From NCBI GenBank assembly GCA_034620365.1, contig JAQGEQ010000064.1, positions 186,001 through 250,000 on the forward strand: a stretch of DNA of 64,000 bases. The letters are read 5' to 3'. Each line of letters starts with the position of its first letter. Position 1 is the stretch's first letter. The position numbers and the translations under genes are program-made. The notes beneath the pieces are model-generated. The model searched no databases. It was given only the letters and a program-made list of their open reading frames with translations, and had not been told where the DNA came from. This document shows positions 1 to 13,718 of the stretch, in pieces. Origin of the DNA: Pegea sp. RAD2-039. Taxonomy: Eukaryota; Chordata; Thaliacea; Salpida; Salpidae.

Positions 1-1276
1 ATCTTTAAACCACCGAAAATTTAGGAGAAAAGATTTAACTTCAGACAAATTTTAGACTTCGTTGGTTTAGTAATTAATTTAGGTAGTAATTACTAAATTT
101 ATTTATCTAACTAATTTGTATTTAAGAATTTTTTTTTAATTTTTATATTAAGAATGAATTGATTATATTTTAAACTAAACAATAATAATCTATTGTTAGT
201 TTTCAATTTAGGTTTTCTAGTTTGTTGCTTGAATTAATAAAAGTAGAAAATTTCTTTTTTTGTTTTTGAGTAATTTTGAAAAGATTTTTGAAATATCACA
301 AAACTTAATTTAATTGATACTTAAAATTATTCGACCAAAATTTACATTTAACAAAAAACAGAAGCTTTAAATTATATCTAATCAAAATTCTAAAGGTTTA
401 AATGAACTAAATTTACAAAAATTATTTTTAATAGCTTCTTAAACAGCTTGCCTATTTGAAAAAATTGGCCGAATTTAATAAGTTTTTCTAAAATGTTTAA
501 ATACTTCTTATTTCTTTTCAAGTTTGCTGCAAATTATATCAATAGTAAAAACCGCGAATAGAAATACGTAATGTAATAGTAAGTTTTGTTAAATATATAT
601 TTCTAAAATAATAAGTTTCAACAACAACTTACATTTGCATTTATTTTATCTTCTGACTTATAATAGCACGTCAAAAATTGTTTTGAATTGCAACAAACAA
701 TTAAAGTTTATAACTTATACAACTGAAATTAATGTTATAATTTGAAATTATTTAAATAAATGTCAATGTAATAAATATCAGTACAACTTAACAAACTTAA
801 GGAGATTTTATAAAATAGTTTTTAGTGTTTATTGATCATTTAAGTAAACAGAATAAGTTATTTGCAAATCTCAACACAGAAACCACAATCTAAAAACGTT
901 TTCTGATATTTAAGTTTCAAGATAACATCAAAATGTATTTTTTCTCCTTATTAAAAGTCATTATTAAATTTGTAAAAGATAAATAAATTTATCACTGAGT
1001 GTTTTTATTGTCTTCCTCTTATGATAATCGAATGAACTTTATTTTTGATAATTATTAAACAAACTAATAAAAGAATCTCATTAATAATTTGGATTAAGAT
1101 AAAACTTCATCTGATATCAACAACATTTTCTCAAATTTGTGAATTTTGTCATATCATCAACTATAAGAGTAAACATTAATTATCAAATGGAAATATTTGT
1201 TCGTAAAATCTAAAGCTTTCTATTTGCAAATCGGAAAATAATTTTAAACCAAAAGTATGTGGTTTTGATACACTGG

Positions 1277-1318
1277 TCACGTGATTAAAGTAATCATATT
1301 TGTTCTACAATCACGTGA
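1277..1318. promoter_or_regulatory. Paired E-box palindromes in inverted arrangement
   Basis: Two TCACGTGA octamers lie at 1277-1284 and 1311-1318. The inner flanks extend the symmetry: CACGTGATT on the left and AATCACGTG on the right, so the pair forms an inverted repeat with a spacer of about 20 nt. CACGTG is the core of bHLH-ZIP (USF/MITF/TFEB-like) binding sites. No gene lies within 10 kb, so a function is only inferred. Confidence 0.25.
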
Positions 1319-4300
1319 GCATGTCAGATTTGGTGAGCTCTGTTGGTGCCAGTATAATCCTTAAATAAAACAAAAAAGGAACTGAAAAAATTGAGATAAA
1401 CAAATTTGAATTGTAATGACAGAACATTAAATTATTTCAAGTATTTGTTACTCCTTTTACAATTTGTAAATTGTTTTATTAAATCATGAGATGACGATTT
1501 TAGCAGAACATTATTTAACTTAATAATCTAAATTTTCAAACCAACAAGTTCAAAGTTTTGTAAAATGAAGATTTAATTGTTTTATAAAACAAACAAACTT
1601 TACAACTTTAAATAATAATATTGCAAAAGTAGATTGTTTATATCTCAACAGAAACTGTTTTCAAGTAAATTTGAATGTCTAAGATAGTTTGCTAAAATGT
1701 TTCTATGGTTTAATTTTACAAAATTCTTTTCACTGTAATTCTTTAAATCTATGCTCGTCAATTTCGGACAAAATTTTTATATAAAGAGATTATCAAAGTT
1801 TTAATTTAATCAAAAACCGCAAAAACTAAACGATAAATATCATTTCTAAAATTAAATCGTTTATAATAGAAACAAATTACTGAAGCTTTATTTTTAGAAA
1901 AAAAATCACTTTACGAAAATGAAACTTTGTTAAAAGTTAGATTAGAGACAAATAAACCAACTAAATGTTTTCTTAAGCTTCACTAATAATAAAAGAAATA
2001 TTAAAAAGGTTTGGTGTTGGATTTTGTACAAACACAAATACTGAATAAAACCTTCTCACTGTAATTTCTAACTCAACTAAGAATGCAGCGTTATTTAAAA
2101 TACTAAATCTTTAAAAGTGAACAAGATTTTAAGAGTAGTTGCATCTTGGTGATGAGCAAACAACTTATTCTTTTCGTGACTTATTAATTTTGGAGATTCT
2201 TAAAGCAAACTAAATCGTTACTTTGTTTACTGATTGCTATTGCTTCAGTCAAACAATTTTAATAGCTTTATTAATTCATACATATTAGAGTAATGAGTGA
2301 CAGTATTAACTACTGCAAACTATCTTAAGTTATCAAATAAACCAATATTTGCGTCATTAAAATTATGATTTTAATAAATGCACTTTTTCTTCTTTACCAA
2401 GTTTGATTTTTAGCTAAAAATTTCCAAAAATGTTGACTTTAATAAGCATTAAAACCGACTGTAACAAAGTTTTAAATCCGTTTAAATAAAAATACGTTCA
2501 GACTATTAATTTTCCAATTTTGATTTTTAATATTTTAAGAAGTAAAGAAAATGTTTTCATTGAAAGATGTAGTTTAGTATTTTACTTTTACAACAAATAT
2601 TTGAACAACTTACTTAAATAGTTATCTCTAAAACTACATCCTGCTCAAAAGTAATACTTAGAAAATAATTATATTCTATATATTAGACATTCGGTATTTC
2701 TAGTTTTATAGAAAGTTAATTGGATCATTTTGTAGTTAGTGTTCTCAGTATCCTTCAAATTGTAATATCAAGATGATGGTTTTATAAGTCAGTCTATAAA
2801 AGTCATCTTGGATTCGACATAAGTGTTAGATAAGAAATGTTATCAGTGAAAACGTTTGTAAGAAGACAGATAAGCAACCAAAAAGATAAAAAGAACTGTG
2901 TTGGCTGAGTTAGAAGAAATTACGTCATAAGAAGAGATGAATTAGATCATAGAAACAACGAGAACTTATCGGAAATACTTTTTATAAATTATAAATTTGA
3001 TATTTCTTTTTAGTTTATATTAAATTCTGTAAAATTGATTGAATTTTTGTAGCTTTTTTGTTAATTTAAAATCTAAACTAAAAATAAGTTATTGAATTTG
3101 TGTCTTTAAATGTTGGTTTTTAAAGAAATTAATCTTTAAGTTTAAATAACAAATTTTTAGATCTAAATATTTTAATTAGTTAAACTTATTTTCAAACTTA
3201 TTGAAAATATAAATAAATTAAACAGAAAACAAAACAATATTAGTTTTAAAAATGTGAAAAAAACTTAATTAAGAAATTTTGAAAGAAAAAAATTATCTTT
3301 AAAATGTTGAAATACTTCAAAGCAATTTCAGAATGATTCTGAATAAAAAGAAATATTTTGATTTCTAACTAAAGAATCCTAAAATGAATAAAATTATTAT
3401 TTCAAGTTTGATTAAAATATTTCACATTTTTTTCTGCTGTTATTAATTTTATTTATATTCTATTTTCGTAAAAATTCTTTTATGATTATTCAATTCATAT
3501 TTATTATGTAACAAATAACGCGTTAAGAAAATCAAATGTAACAAATGATAGCCAAAGTACAAAATCTTCAAAATATTTTTATTGGATCAAAGCTTTGTTG
3601 TAAAAAATTTTGAATTTTCTAATTTATCTTTCAAAAAATTGAAAAGAAAATAATCAAGAAAAATTAAGTTATTTTTTTGTTATAAATCTGTAAAAGTTTC
3701 TTTGACTTTTTTCTTTTCATTTCAAGTAAAAAAAGATGAAATGAAACTTGTAGGATAAAAACTAAGATCCTTGATCAAACATCAGTAATCCTCATCCTTT
3801 TCAACTCATTTTCAAAATATTTTGTGAAATTATTAAAAAGAAGAAAAGTAAATGGAAAATAAAACGGCATCATTAGTAAATAACTCAGTATCTATTCATG
3901 TAATTGGATATTGATACATATTATGAGAAAACTTAACCAGATACAGAGTTGCCAAGAGTTATTTTGATAAACAAACCTTAAACAATTTGTAAAATTTAAT
4001 TGGAAGCATTTATTTAGATTTTTAAATATTTAAATTATATTTTAGATAAATTTTTAAATGCCATTTTAAATAACTCAAATTGATTTTATAAAATAATTAA
4101 ATTGAAAACACAAATTAATAAAGTATAAAATTAAAATTTAAACTTTTAAGTAATTGAAACAAAAGATTTGAAGAAGGTGAAAAAGAATTAATCTCAATAA
4201 CAATTATGTAGTTGATAGCATCTTAAAAATCCTAATATCTGAGTAGATAAAATAAACTTTCTTAGACCGTTTTGTTTCGGTATTTTCAAAATTAAAGTTC

Positions 4301-4746
4301 TAAAGTGGTTTCAAGATGTTTATTATTCATAAAAATTGTCTCCAAATTTTTTAGAAAAAAATTTATCTAAAAAAGTTTAGAGAAAAAATTATATTTTTTG
4401 AATCAATTATAAAATTAAAGGTTCAAATTCAAATTGAACTTTGTAACAATTTTCAAAATATCCTTGTTAAGAATATTTATAGTAAATGCTTTTATAAAAT
4501 CAAGAAAAATAATGTTGATATAACCTTTATTAAAAAGATTAATTTATGAAACCGCAGTTTGTATAAAGTTAACATTTTGTTTGAACCATTTTTGTAAGAA
4601 TCCATTTTTGTTCAGAAAGATTAAAATGTTCTCACTCAAAAAATATTTTAAAAGCAATAAATTTAATTATTTATTCAACTGTTCATCAAAACCATAAGTA
4701 AAAACGTTCGAATGAAAAAGTTACTTCAATTTATTCATATTTTAAA

Positions 4747-4929
4747 CTAAATCTTTGGAAAAAATAAAGCTATCAAAATACCAACTATCGCAGCACGTTC
4801 AGTTCTCTTTAAAATTCCTTCACTTTCCTCAATAATAGTGTCTGTCTGTGTCATCAGTACCGAATACTGATTATTTATAAATCCATTCATGAGGTTTATG
4901 TGACCTTTTACATATTCTTCATTACACAT
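4747..4929 (-). CDS. Doubtful 60-aa ORF with hydrophobic tail
   Basis: An ATG-initiated frame of 60 codons. The middle is polar with helical-looking acidic and basic residues, and the C-terminal end carries a hydrophobic run (AAIVGILIALFF) before the stop. That layout resembles a tail-anchored or small membrane protein. I recognise no family, see no neighbouring exon, and a 60-codon frame is easily produced by chance. Kept only because the codons are less A+T-driven than nearby frames. Confidence 0.12.
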   Translation of the reverse strand: MCNEEYVKGHINLMNGFINNQYSVLMTQTDTIIEESEGILKRTERAAIVGILIALFFPKI

Positions 4930-7900
4930 ATACCACGGAAATTTTTGATTAGGTGATTACGTCAATAGCAATTATTTTATTGAACTGAAAAAGAATTTGT
5001 TTGAATTAATAAAGAATAATCTTTTGTGTTGGAATTTGATTGTAATAAAAACCTTTTTTTAAAGAATTTTCGAGGAAAAAATTTATGAATAAATCAACAG
5101 TTTATTTTATGTTGTTTCAATTGCAATTAATAATAATTAATTCTTATTTATTTGAGTTTAGCACTTGAGAAAAACACTTTTTAAATAAAACATGTTTATG
5201 TTGCGAAAAACTCATGAAAAAATTCAGCAGAATTCCACATAACTTTCCATCAAAAAATAATTTGGAAGAAGTTTATTAAAGAGTTTCAAAATATTTCAAA
5301 AAAATGAATAAGATATTAAAAAACGAAATTAAAGATTTTGTAAGTTTGGTTTTCTACAACTTATTTATTCAAATTAGATACAAACAAATTAAAGAACATT
5401 ATACTTCGATCTGTTGATGTCCTTAGAGACGGTTAGAAATCTGCTGAGATTCACCAATCATATATTTAATTACATTTTCCTGTTATTATGTTTGATATAT
5501 ATTTGTTAGTCGATGAAAGGAACAAGTCAAGTTGGTATAAACGATCTTCTTTTAAAAGCATCCTTTGAAACGTAAAAACTTTTGTAATCAAACCTAAAAG
5601 AATTTAATTTGAAGGAAATTTTTCATAACATAATTTATTAATTTATTTGTGAAGTTCTAAGCATTCAAACATGATGTAATGTCTTGTAGAAATTGTTTGA
5701 AACAACTTTTCTAACGATATAATCTTTATGGATATAAAAAGTATTAATCAAAAAATTGCTGATAAGTTGTTGTATGATAACTTTTTCAGTTTTAATAAAA
5801 TGAAATTATTTAACTGTTCAAGAATGTAATAGCTGCAGAAATGATATAACAGTAAGCTAACAAGATTTACCTGAAACTATAACAACATTCAGTTTAAGTT
5901 TATTTTGGATTAAGTTTGTAAATACATTTTCAAATTTGAATAACATTTTCTAATCTTCTATTTCACTTATAAAAGATTTCTCACTAAAAAATTGTTTTTA
6001 TTACAAAAATTTTTTGATTTTATTCAATAAAAAGATTAGAACTTTCAGTGAAATTATTTAGTACCTATATTTGATAATTGCTTTATCGTTTTCAAGCCTC
6101 AATTTACGAAACTAATTTTAGTTCTTATTGAAAAATATGTTGCCACAATTTTATGGATAAAAATCTTATTGAGATTCAATAATTCAATCTAGTAAGTCTC
6201 TAAAAGATTAAATAAGATGAAAGTAGATATATGCTGTCAATAAATGCTTTTTGAAAGTAATTTAAATGACAAAAAAAAAGGATTATTAACCTGTTTAAAG
6301 AACAATTCATCCATTAGTTTTTAGTTTATCAAAAACGTTTTAAAGTAATTCAAATTGTTGTCTATTGGAATTAAAAAGCTTATAAAGTCAACTAATAGAA
6401 AAAAGTGAACTTTTACTGGAACAAATATTTAATTAAAAATCATCTAAGTAAAGAAGAACTTCTTGATTTATTGTTTTGAAAAAAGGAATCAACAAAATAA
6501 AATGTTGAGTTTAAAATCGAGTTATAAATATTTGAAAGTAAAAATGGATCCATTGATGATAACAATTTTTCAAGATTTAATGATCAACAAAACAACTTAT
6601 CATCAAAAATGAATTAAAAACATTTTTATAAAAGTTATTTTGACAAATATTTTCTTCTTATCATAAATTCAACACGAATAACATATAGCAAAAAAGTCAC
6701 GTGACGTATCTCATGAAATTTCACTTAAAAACCGCTTTTTTAGTTTCATATTCGATATATAAATCCTTAATCTACATTCAAATTTGTTTGAAGATGTGAC
6801 CAATTTGCTGATCATGCTAGCCAGACTTCATCGAATTTGGTTGATGAAAACTTTTCTTTCATCTCAAGCAAAGGGTTTATAATGTAACAATTTATTCGCT
6901 TGTGTTTGTGGCTAAATTTCGGGCATTTTAATTAAAGAGCCAGTTTAGACAGCATCGAAATTTGCGATAATATGGTCCTTAGCAATTTATGGTCGGCGCC
7001 GAGCATCTATTAGTCGCTTATAATGTTGAAGCAATTACTAAAGTAACAAACAATTTGCTTGTTGAATGTGTGACAGACAACGTTTTATGAGTTTTATTTT
7101 TAACATATATACAGTTTTTTATTTGTACTTGAATCAAAAAGCATACTTTAAACTGCTCTAGAATTTTTAAGAATTTAAAATTTTGAAAATTTAGATTATC
7201 TATACATATATATAAAAGCTCTAAAGTTGAAAGAATACTTTTATTAAAAAGTGTGTCTATTAAAAACAGTATTTGTAGAAATAAAAATAAATAACAAAAT
7301 AATCTAAATTGTAACAGAAGTAACATTGATTTGAATTATTTAGGCATAAATGTTGTGACTATAAATGTTATTAAATATAAAAACAATTTGATTTAGAAAA
7401 TATATTTGAGACTCGACAATTTAGATGAACATGTTACAATATGTTTGATTCTAATGAATACCAGAAAAACGTATTTAATGTCTAAATATAAACTCAAAAA
7501 GTAGATACTTTATCTAATATTTGATTAGCTCTGACATCAAACATAAAGAACTTTGTTTGAAGCTTTCAATCATCAAAATTATTTGACAAAAGTTAAAGAA
7601 GTTTATAAATATTTATGGTATGCTTTCATTTCTGTATATTTGGTAACAACTGGTCTGAACTACATTATATTAAACTTTAGGAGTATTTTATCGCTATCTT
7701 GTCATTACTAATAAATTAGGTCATATATGACTCAATATTCAGACATAGAAAGAGTTATAAGAAACCACCAGTTCACTATCACATCTTTATTGAAGTCTTT
7801 TGTAATCATACCGTTGTGGTTAGTTTTGTTTGAACTATACTAACCATATACACATTACTCAACGTTGTCATACTGATCGAAATCAGTTGGGAATTTAGTC

Positions 7901-10900
7901 GAAGAGTTTTAATACTATCGTTGGCGTTTAGAACTTGTTTACATAGCTGCCTGAGGTTGTCTTCAAACCAAAAAAGTGATTTATTCAATTCAATTTTTTG
8001 TCGAGTACATACAAAAGGAAATAATCTTGTCTTAGGTTAAAGGGTCACTTTTTATGATTTAGTTTACAACAGTTTTGAATCGATAAAAGTTTGGTTTCAG
8101 GTTCAACTCTTAAGTTTGTTTTCATTTCAAGTCATTTATTGGCAATCTGAAAACGCTTTTATTCTGTTAAAGATATATTACTGGTCAAGTAAAACAACCG
8201 ATTGGTAAATGAAGAAGTATACATTAAAAAGATTAAGTATGTAAACAAACCCACATAGTTTGAATTAATAAAATACTCAAGTTAGATGTTTAAAAAATTA
8301 AGTCTGAAAATGTAAAAATGTCCAAGTTAATCTGATTTTATTCAGTAAAAGTTTTATTACAAAATTTTCGATTAAGTTGCTATAAAAACAAATATCTGAA
8401 ACTGTCAGTTGATGTTTTAAGTATCTTTTATAAACTCTAAAAACCAAATTTGTTGTTTCTTTATTTGTAAAATACTATTGATGAGGCAAGGCTTAGAGAC
8501 AAGTTGATTTTGAATGTAGCAAGTTGTTTGCCTGGAGTTGAGATGAAAACAATACATTAGACATTTATACATAAAACAAAATTATATTATTCGTTGTGTA
8601 AATGTACGATTGATTATCAAAATAAGAGTGGTAAAAAAATTGAATGTCAACAAAGAATATCTCAACTTTTATTATTTGCTTTAAACTTCAAATTATTTAA
8701 TTAACTTTACACCTTACTGAATATAATCGAATTAAAATTTTAAAAATAGTAAAAGTGTTTTCTTCTCAGCAATTACTTGGACTTTATAAAAGTAAATTAT
8801 GACTTGTTATCAACATTTCTATATGAACCCTTTGTTTAGACTTCTTTTAATATCTCGTTTTCCTTGGAATAGTATTTTTTTTTAATCTAGACATGAATGT
8901 TAAGTTGTAATATTCTGGGTTCACTGTATAAACCACAAAATCATATATATAAACGTATGTGACGTATATTAAACCTCAAACTGAAAAGCTTCAAAGCTTA
9001 TACGGCTAAAAACTTCATTCTAATTCTTGATAATTTAATCTAGTAAAAAAATTGAGGTATTAAAATTGAAATAACCTTTAAATTTCTTATTATAGGAACT
9101 TTATTATTTTTTCTGATAGAATATAGAAATATTTTTCCTTTAGATCTTTTTTATTCAGATTTAAATAATAGTAAAGATTAAAAGAACTGCCTAAAAAAAC
9201 AATTTGATAAAAATAAGATCTTTTATACGTGATAAGTTTCAGAAACAGGAGATATTTTATAGAAAATATTAATTATTTCCTAACAACATATTACAAACTT
9301 GTTTCCTATTAAACTTGAATATATTTCAAATTTACCTCTACAATTTTTAAGTACCTACTCGGCATTACACTTGGAACCAAATATTGAAAAAATTATTGTT
9401 CAATTTTCATAATAATAAGTGGAAATAGTCAAGAAAAGAATATTAAAATCATTATTTTATGAGTTATTCAAAATTTAATGAATTTTCATTCGACAGGTTA
9501 TCTACCAACAAAGATATATTTTTGTTTATTAGAATAATAAGAATTGATAATTGTGAAACTCTGCTTTTACTAGTAGGCAACTTTTATTCAAGATTTATTT
9601 TGAAATTTGCAATTATTGTTATGAGTTAGTTAGCTAGACATAATTTCAATAATTGTTTCAAAACTTTTCATTTAACAATAACCTTAAATTATCAAATAAA
9701 ATATAAAAAACGACTAATTATATGAAGTAAAACAATTTTTGAAAAAAATTAACCAAATTAAGATAGTTTGCTTGTCAAGAAAACGTTTGTGACATTTTAA
9801 TCATGAATATAATGACAGATATTCGTTCAATTTAAACATTAACATCTAAATTATTTTCTTAATTTTATATTTAAGACGAACATCTTATAAACTTTTTATT
9901 ATTTTATAATAATTATGTTTCTTCACAAGTATCAACTTACCACTTTATTTTATTATTTGATTTGGAAAGATTTGAGTAGCTAGTTTAAAAAGCCGTTGAT
10001 CATATTTTAGCTTATAAATTTACATCAATCAAAAAATAGAATTATGAAAATAACCGATAATAGCGTTTACAAATACGAGCTTAAGACTTCTATATTTTGA
10101 ATTCTATAAAGTAAGTTTACAGCATTATGCTTTGATAACTTTTCGAATAGTATTCTAACTTCTGCAATACATCATTATTGATCAAATCTTACCTTTGTAT
10201 TTCGGCTATAGTGATTTGAAAATGATTTTTGTAAAGGAAACCGACTGAGGCTTTTTTCGATAAATATTTTTTTATGTAAATTAAACTAAATTAGCATTCG
10301 TCGAAAAAGAAATATGTTCTTTAATAAAAAATCGAATATGAATAATTAAATTTAAAATCAGTTCCTTTTGAGACTAAGCATATAGCTGTCAGTGGCTACA
10401 ATTAAACGAGATTAATCATCTACCTTAAATATGTCGCAGTCTATTTTGATTTGGATTAAGAAAACAGATATTTGCCTACTTAAAAATTTCCGTTCACTGG
10501 TCATGACAGTCATGGAAAAATATTAAATACAATCGAGACCACTAAATGCAAGAATGAGTTCAAAAAGTTAAACTTGTAAACTTAAACCATCAATAGAATA
10601 ACAAGGAAATTTCTGCTTTTGTAAAACATAGATAACAATAGCTACAAAAACATGTTCCAGCAATTGATTATTATATTTAAGACAAATAAGATGATGTTAT
10701 TCAAAGAAACAACTTAATTGCATATACTTTATTGTAAAAACTCAATCTTTTAGCTTTATTTATAGTTTATTTGTATTACAAAAGAAAAAAAGAGACTCAA
10801 AAAGCTCCTTGGTGGTATTATCAAACAGATCATAAGATTTAATTTAATTAAAACTATTTAAAAGTATTAATTTCAATATTTGTTAAATTCCAGAAAACGT

Positions 10901-11573
10901 TTTTTTATCAGTAAATGAAGTTAATGAAGTGATAATAATTGTTTAAACTTCAAAACGCTTTTAATATATTAATTAACTTATCATCGTTTTTTATTTCATG
11001 CTTGAAGTTTTGTATTTAAAGTCTCATTATCTTTATGCATGACTTAAATTCAATAAATTCCAAGTTAAAGCTGGAATTTTGATTTAGTTTATACAGAGCT
11101 TTTCATATTCAAATCAATCAACAATCGCGTTAAATAATTGATGTTTGCCAAACAAACTAACAAAGTAACTGCTAACTGATGAGTTATTCCTCTTAAATCA
11201 AAATGCTGTATTTTCATTTCACTTAAATGTAAGTCTGATGAAATAACAAACTGGGAAATATTTTCTTAGCGGCTACATTAAACATTTCTGTATTGTTTAA
11301 ATCTCATAACGATTTTTATTAGTCTATCAATCAGATAGATTAATGAAATGATTGTTGTTTGCTCAATTGAATAAATATCTTCTTTTTTGTTATTGTAATA
11401 TTTCATCAATCAATTTATCAAATTTAGGTGAACGAGTATTACAGTTTCAACAATTTTTTATTCAGTTATTATTTGCATACCAAACTGAAAATATACAATT
11501 CTTTTTACTTAATAACTAATTATTACTATAATAATTAAAAAAAATATTTTAAAAACTTTATTACGTCAATCAC

Positions 11574-11640
11574 CATATATTTATTTATTTATTTATTACA
11601 ATAAACGTGAAGGAGGGTGCCTGAAAAGAACTCATCTACA
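11574..11640 (-). mobile_element. 3' remnant of the SINE family seen at 54.6 kb
   Basis: A (TTTA)n-like run is followed by the block GAAGGAGGGTGCCT and then a purine-rich stretch leading into CTCATCT. The same order (A/T tail, GAAGGAGGGTGCCT, related following bases) occurs in the full tRNA-derived SINE at 54602-54808. Read on the minus strand, this is the 3' tail region of that element with its tRNA-related head missing. The match is short but GC-rich in very A+T-rich surroundings, so chance is unlikely. Confidence 0.55.
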
Positions 11641-12239
11641 TCAGCTACTTAGCTTGAAACAAAATTGAACTTTTTTAATGTTTTTAATTAAAAATTCTCA
11701 GATAAAAAATTAAAATGTCGTAAAAATTAATTGCTAAAAAAATAAGCTTAAACATTAAACTATTAGTAAATTGAAATTTTGTACTAATTAGTATTAACTA
11801 ACATAAAAACAATTATTGATAAAAAAAATAACTTTTTATTTGAACTATAATTATTAAAATTAAATTTATGATATTTTAAGCTTTAATTTTTGACAAGTTA
11901 TAAATAATCTTCTACTTTTTACTGCTTATGAAAATTAACAAAACTTTTGCACATAACCATATAACTCAGGTATAAATATTTACAATTCTATAATTTTATT
12001 GTATATTCTTTTGTAACATTAAAATATATCTAACGAATAAATTAAAATTATTTATTTTAATTATCATCAATATTTTTTTAATTTTAGAATATAAAAAAGA
12101 AGTTCAGTTGTAAAATAATATTTATTTAAAATTGTTTCATTGTAGGGGATTTTATTTAGTCTAATTCTTTTAATTTTCTGACAACTATTTTATACTAACA
12201 CATGTTTATTTGTTTATTATTAAAATAAATTCTTTAAAA

Positions 12240-13668
12240 ATGTCTTTTTACGGAAAAACTGATTTGGAAAAATATTCTGTTAAAGTTAGTGATTCTTTGT
12301 AATGTTTATACCAGAATTATTTTAATTATCATTTATTTTGTATTAATTTATTTAAGATAAACTTTTAAGTTGTATAAAGAATTTTTGTTATTTTTTTAAG
12401 TTTACAAAAAGTTTTAAAAAATAACATTTTGAAAAATGCTAAAAACTCTTCAACTTAAAATAATTTTTTCTGCTAAATATTTTATCTTAGATGTAAAGCT
12501 TTTATTCTTTTATATTTTAAACTAATTTATATAAATTTTGATATAAATATTTTTTAGGGTTTGAATTCTGCATATTACATTGAAAACTTTATTAATGAGG
12601 ATCAAGAAGAATATCTTTTGAATCAAATTTATAAATCCCCAAAACCAAAATGGAAACATCTTAAAAACCGTTCATTACAAAATTGGGGTAATTATTTGAT
12701 TAAAATTTCAAAAATTTCACAACAAGTTCTTATAAATACTAAAAAATAAATTGCTTTTTACTTTGAAATTGTTTAAACCCTGTTTTATAAAACTAAATAT
12801 TAAATCATTTCACAACTTTTATTAATATAGAAACAAAAATAAGTTTTTATAGAAATAAGTTTAAACTGAAAATATTTAATTATAAAAACCTTTAATATTT
12901 TGTTCTTTTTTTACAAAACTTTTAAAACATTTAGATTTATTCAATCGGTTTTGATTTAAGATTAAAGCTATTAGTGTTTTAGGTGGAATACCTCATCCAA
13001 AAGGTATGATTCCAGAAAAAATGCCAAAAGTAAGATACCTTTATCACCAAAAAACCATTTTTGTTTAATAACATAACTTTTAGTGGCTTGAAGATTGTGT
13101 TAATATGGTTTCTGAATTAGATCTTTACGAAAATACCAAACACAAACCAAATCATGTTCTTATAAATGAGTATAAACCTGGTGAAGGTATTATGGTAATT
13201 ATAAATTTTTGTGTTTCAATTTTTTTTTAAATCTGTGTTTTGTAAAGGCACATGTAGATGGTCCAATGTATCTTCCAGTTATAGCAACTATTAGTTTAGG
13301 GTGTCACACTCTTTTAGACTTTTATAAAAAGACAGAAGATGGAAGTTATAAGAGGTAATTGTTCAATTTTCTTCAATTCATAAAATTGTTTTAATTTTAA
13401 ATCTAGAAAAGATTTTTCACTTTTATTGGAAAGAAGAAGTCTTCTAATTCTTAAAGATAGTCTTTACATCGATTATCTTCATTCTATTGAAGAAACTACA
13501 ACTGATAAAATCATATCTAAATCTGTTTACAATCATAATCTGCTAGGAGGTTGTCTTCAGAGGCAGTTAAATGAAGAAGATGAAATTTTACTCCCTCGAA
13601 AAACCACTAGAGTCTCATTAACAATTCGAAAAGTTTCTAAAACTTTGAAATTCAAATTTACAACTTAA
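12240..13668 (+). CDS. ALKBH6: AlkB homologue 6-like 2-oxoglutarate/Fe(II) dioxygenase
   Basis: Six exons: 12240-12284, 12558-12687, 12983-13029, 13084-13194, 13248-13354 and 13407-13668. They join in frame to a protein of 233 aa, close to the roughly 238 aa of human ALKBH6. Landmarks follow the family in order: an N-terminal segment with YYIENF, then LQNWGG at the exon 2/3 join, the EYKPGEGIM motif, AHVDG (the HxD iron ligands), the [11 protein letters not shown] strand, a later histidine in YLHSIEE as the probable third iron ligand, and [10 protein letters not shown], whose arginine should hold 2-oxoglutarate. Introns are about 50-300 nt. The family is an oxidative demethylase-type dioxygenase whose substrate is poorly settled. 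The ATG at 12240 was chosen because its 15 codons splice in phase 0 onto conserved sequence. The gene converges on Dicer, 50 bp away. Confidence 0.9.
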
Positions 13669-13685
13669 AGCGAATTTTAATTCTA

Positions 13686-13691
13686 TTTATT
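13686..13691 (-). terminator. Poly(A) signal candidate for Dicer
   Basis: TTTATT on the plus strand reads AATAAA on the minus strand, 28 nt beyond the Dicer stop codon. Cleavage 10-30 nt further on would fall at or inside the last codons of the converging ALKBH6 gene. The only other AATAAA-type signal I looked for, on the plus strand just after ALKBH6, is not present in canonical form. Confidence 0.55.
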
Positions 13692-13718
13692 TCGAATTAT
13701 AAAAAAAATCTGATGAAA

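Larger units (their letters stand above)
1..12239. other. A+T-rich intergenic desert, no convincing gene
   Basis: Twelve kilobases of A+T-rich sequence with only short chance reading frames on both strands. No reading frame here joins to another by plausible splice sites and none resembles a family I recognise. The only structured items are a pair of inverted CACGTGATT arms near 1277-1318, a less A+T-rich patch at about 6900-7020, a weak membrane-tail ORF at 4747-4929 and a SINE remnant at about 11574-11640. The patch at 6900-7020 showed no stable hairpin or tRNA-like boxes by eye. Confidence 0.6.

Noticed and set aside
6900-7020. Less A+T-rich patch, considered as a non-coding RNA
   Set aside because: No stem longer than 4-6 bp, no conserved microRNA seed or snRNA motif recognised.
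7018-7326. 102-codon minus frame in the left desert
   Set aside because: Leu/Phe/Ile-rich from T-rich DNA, with no true family signal and no clear exon partner.
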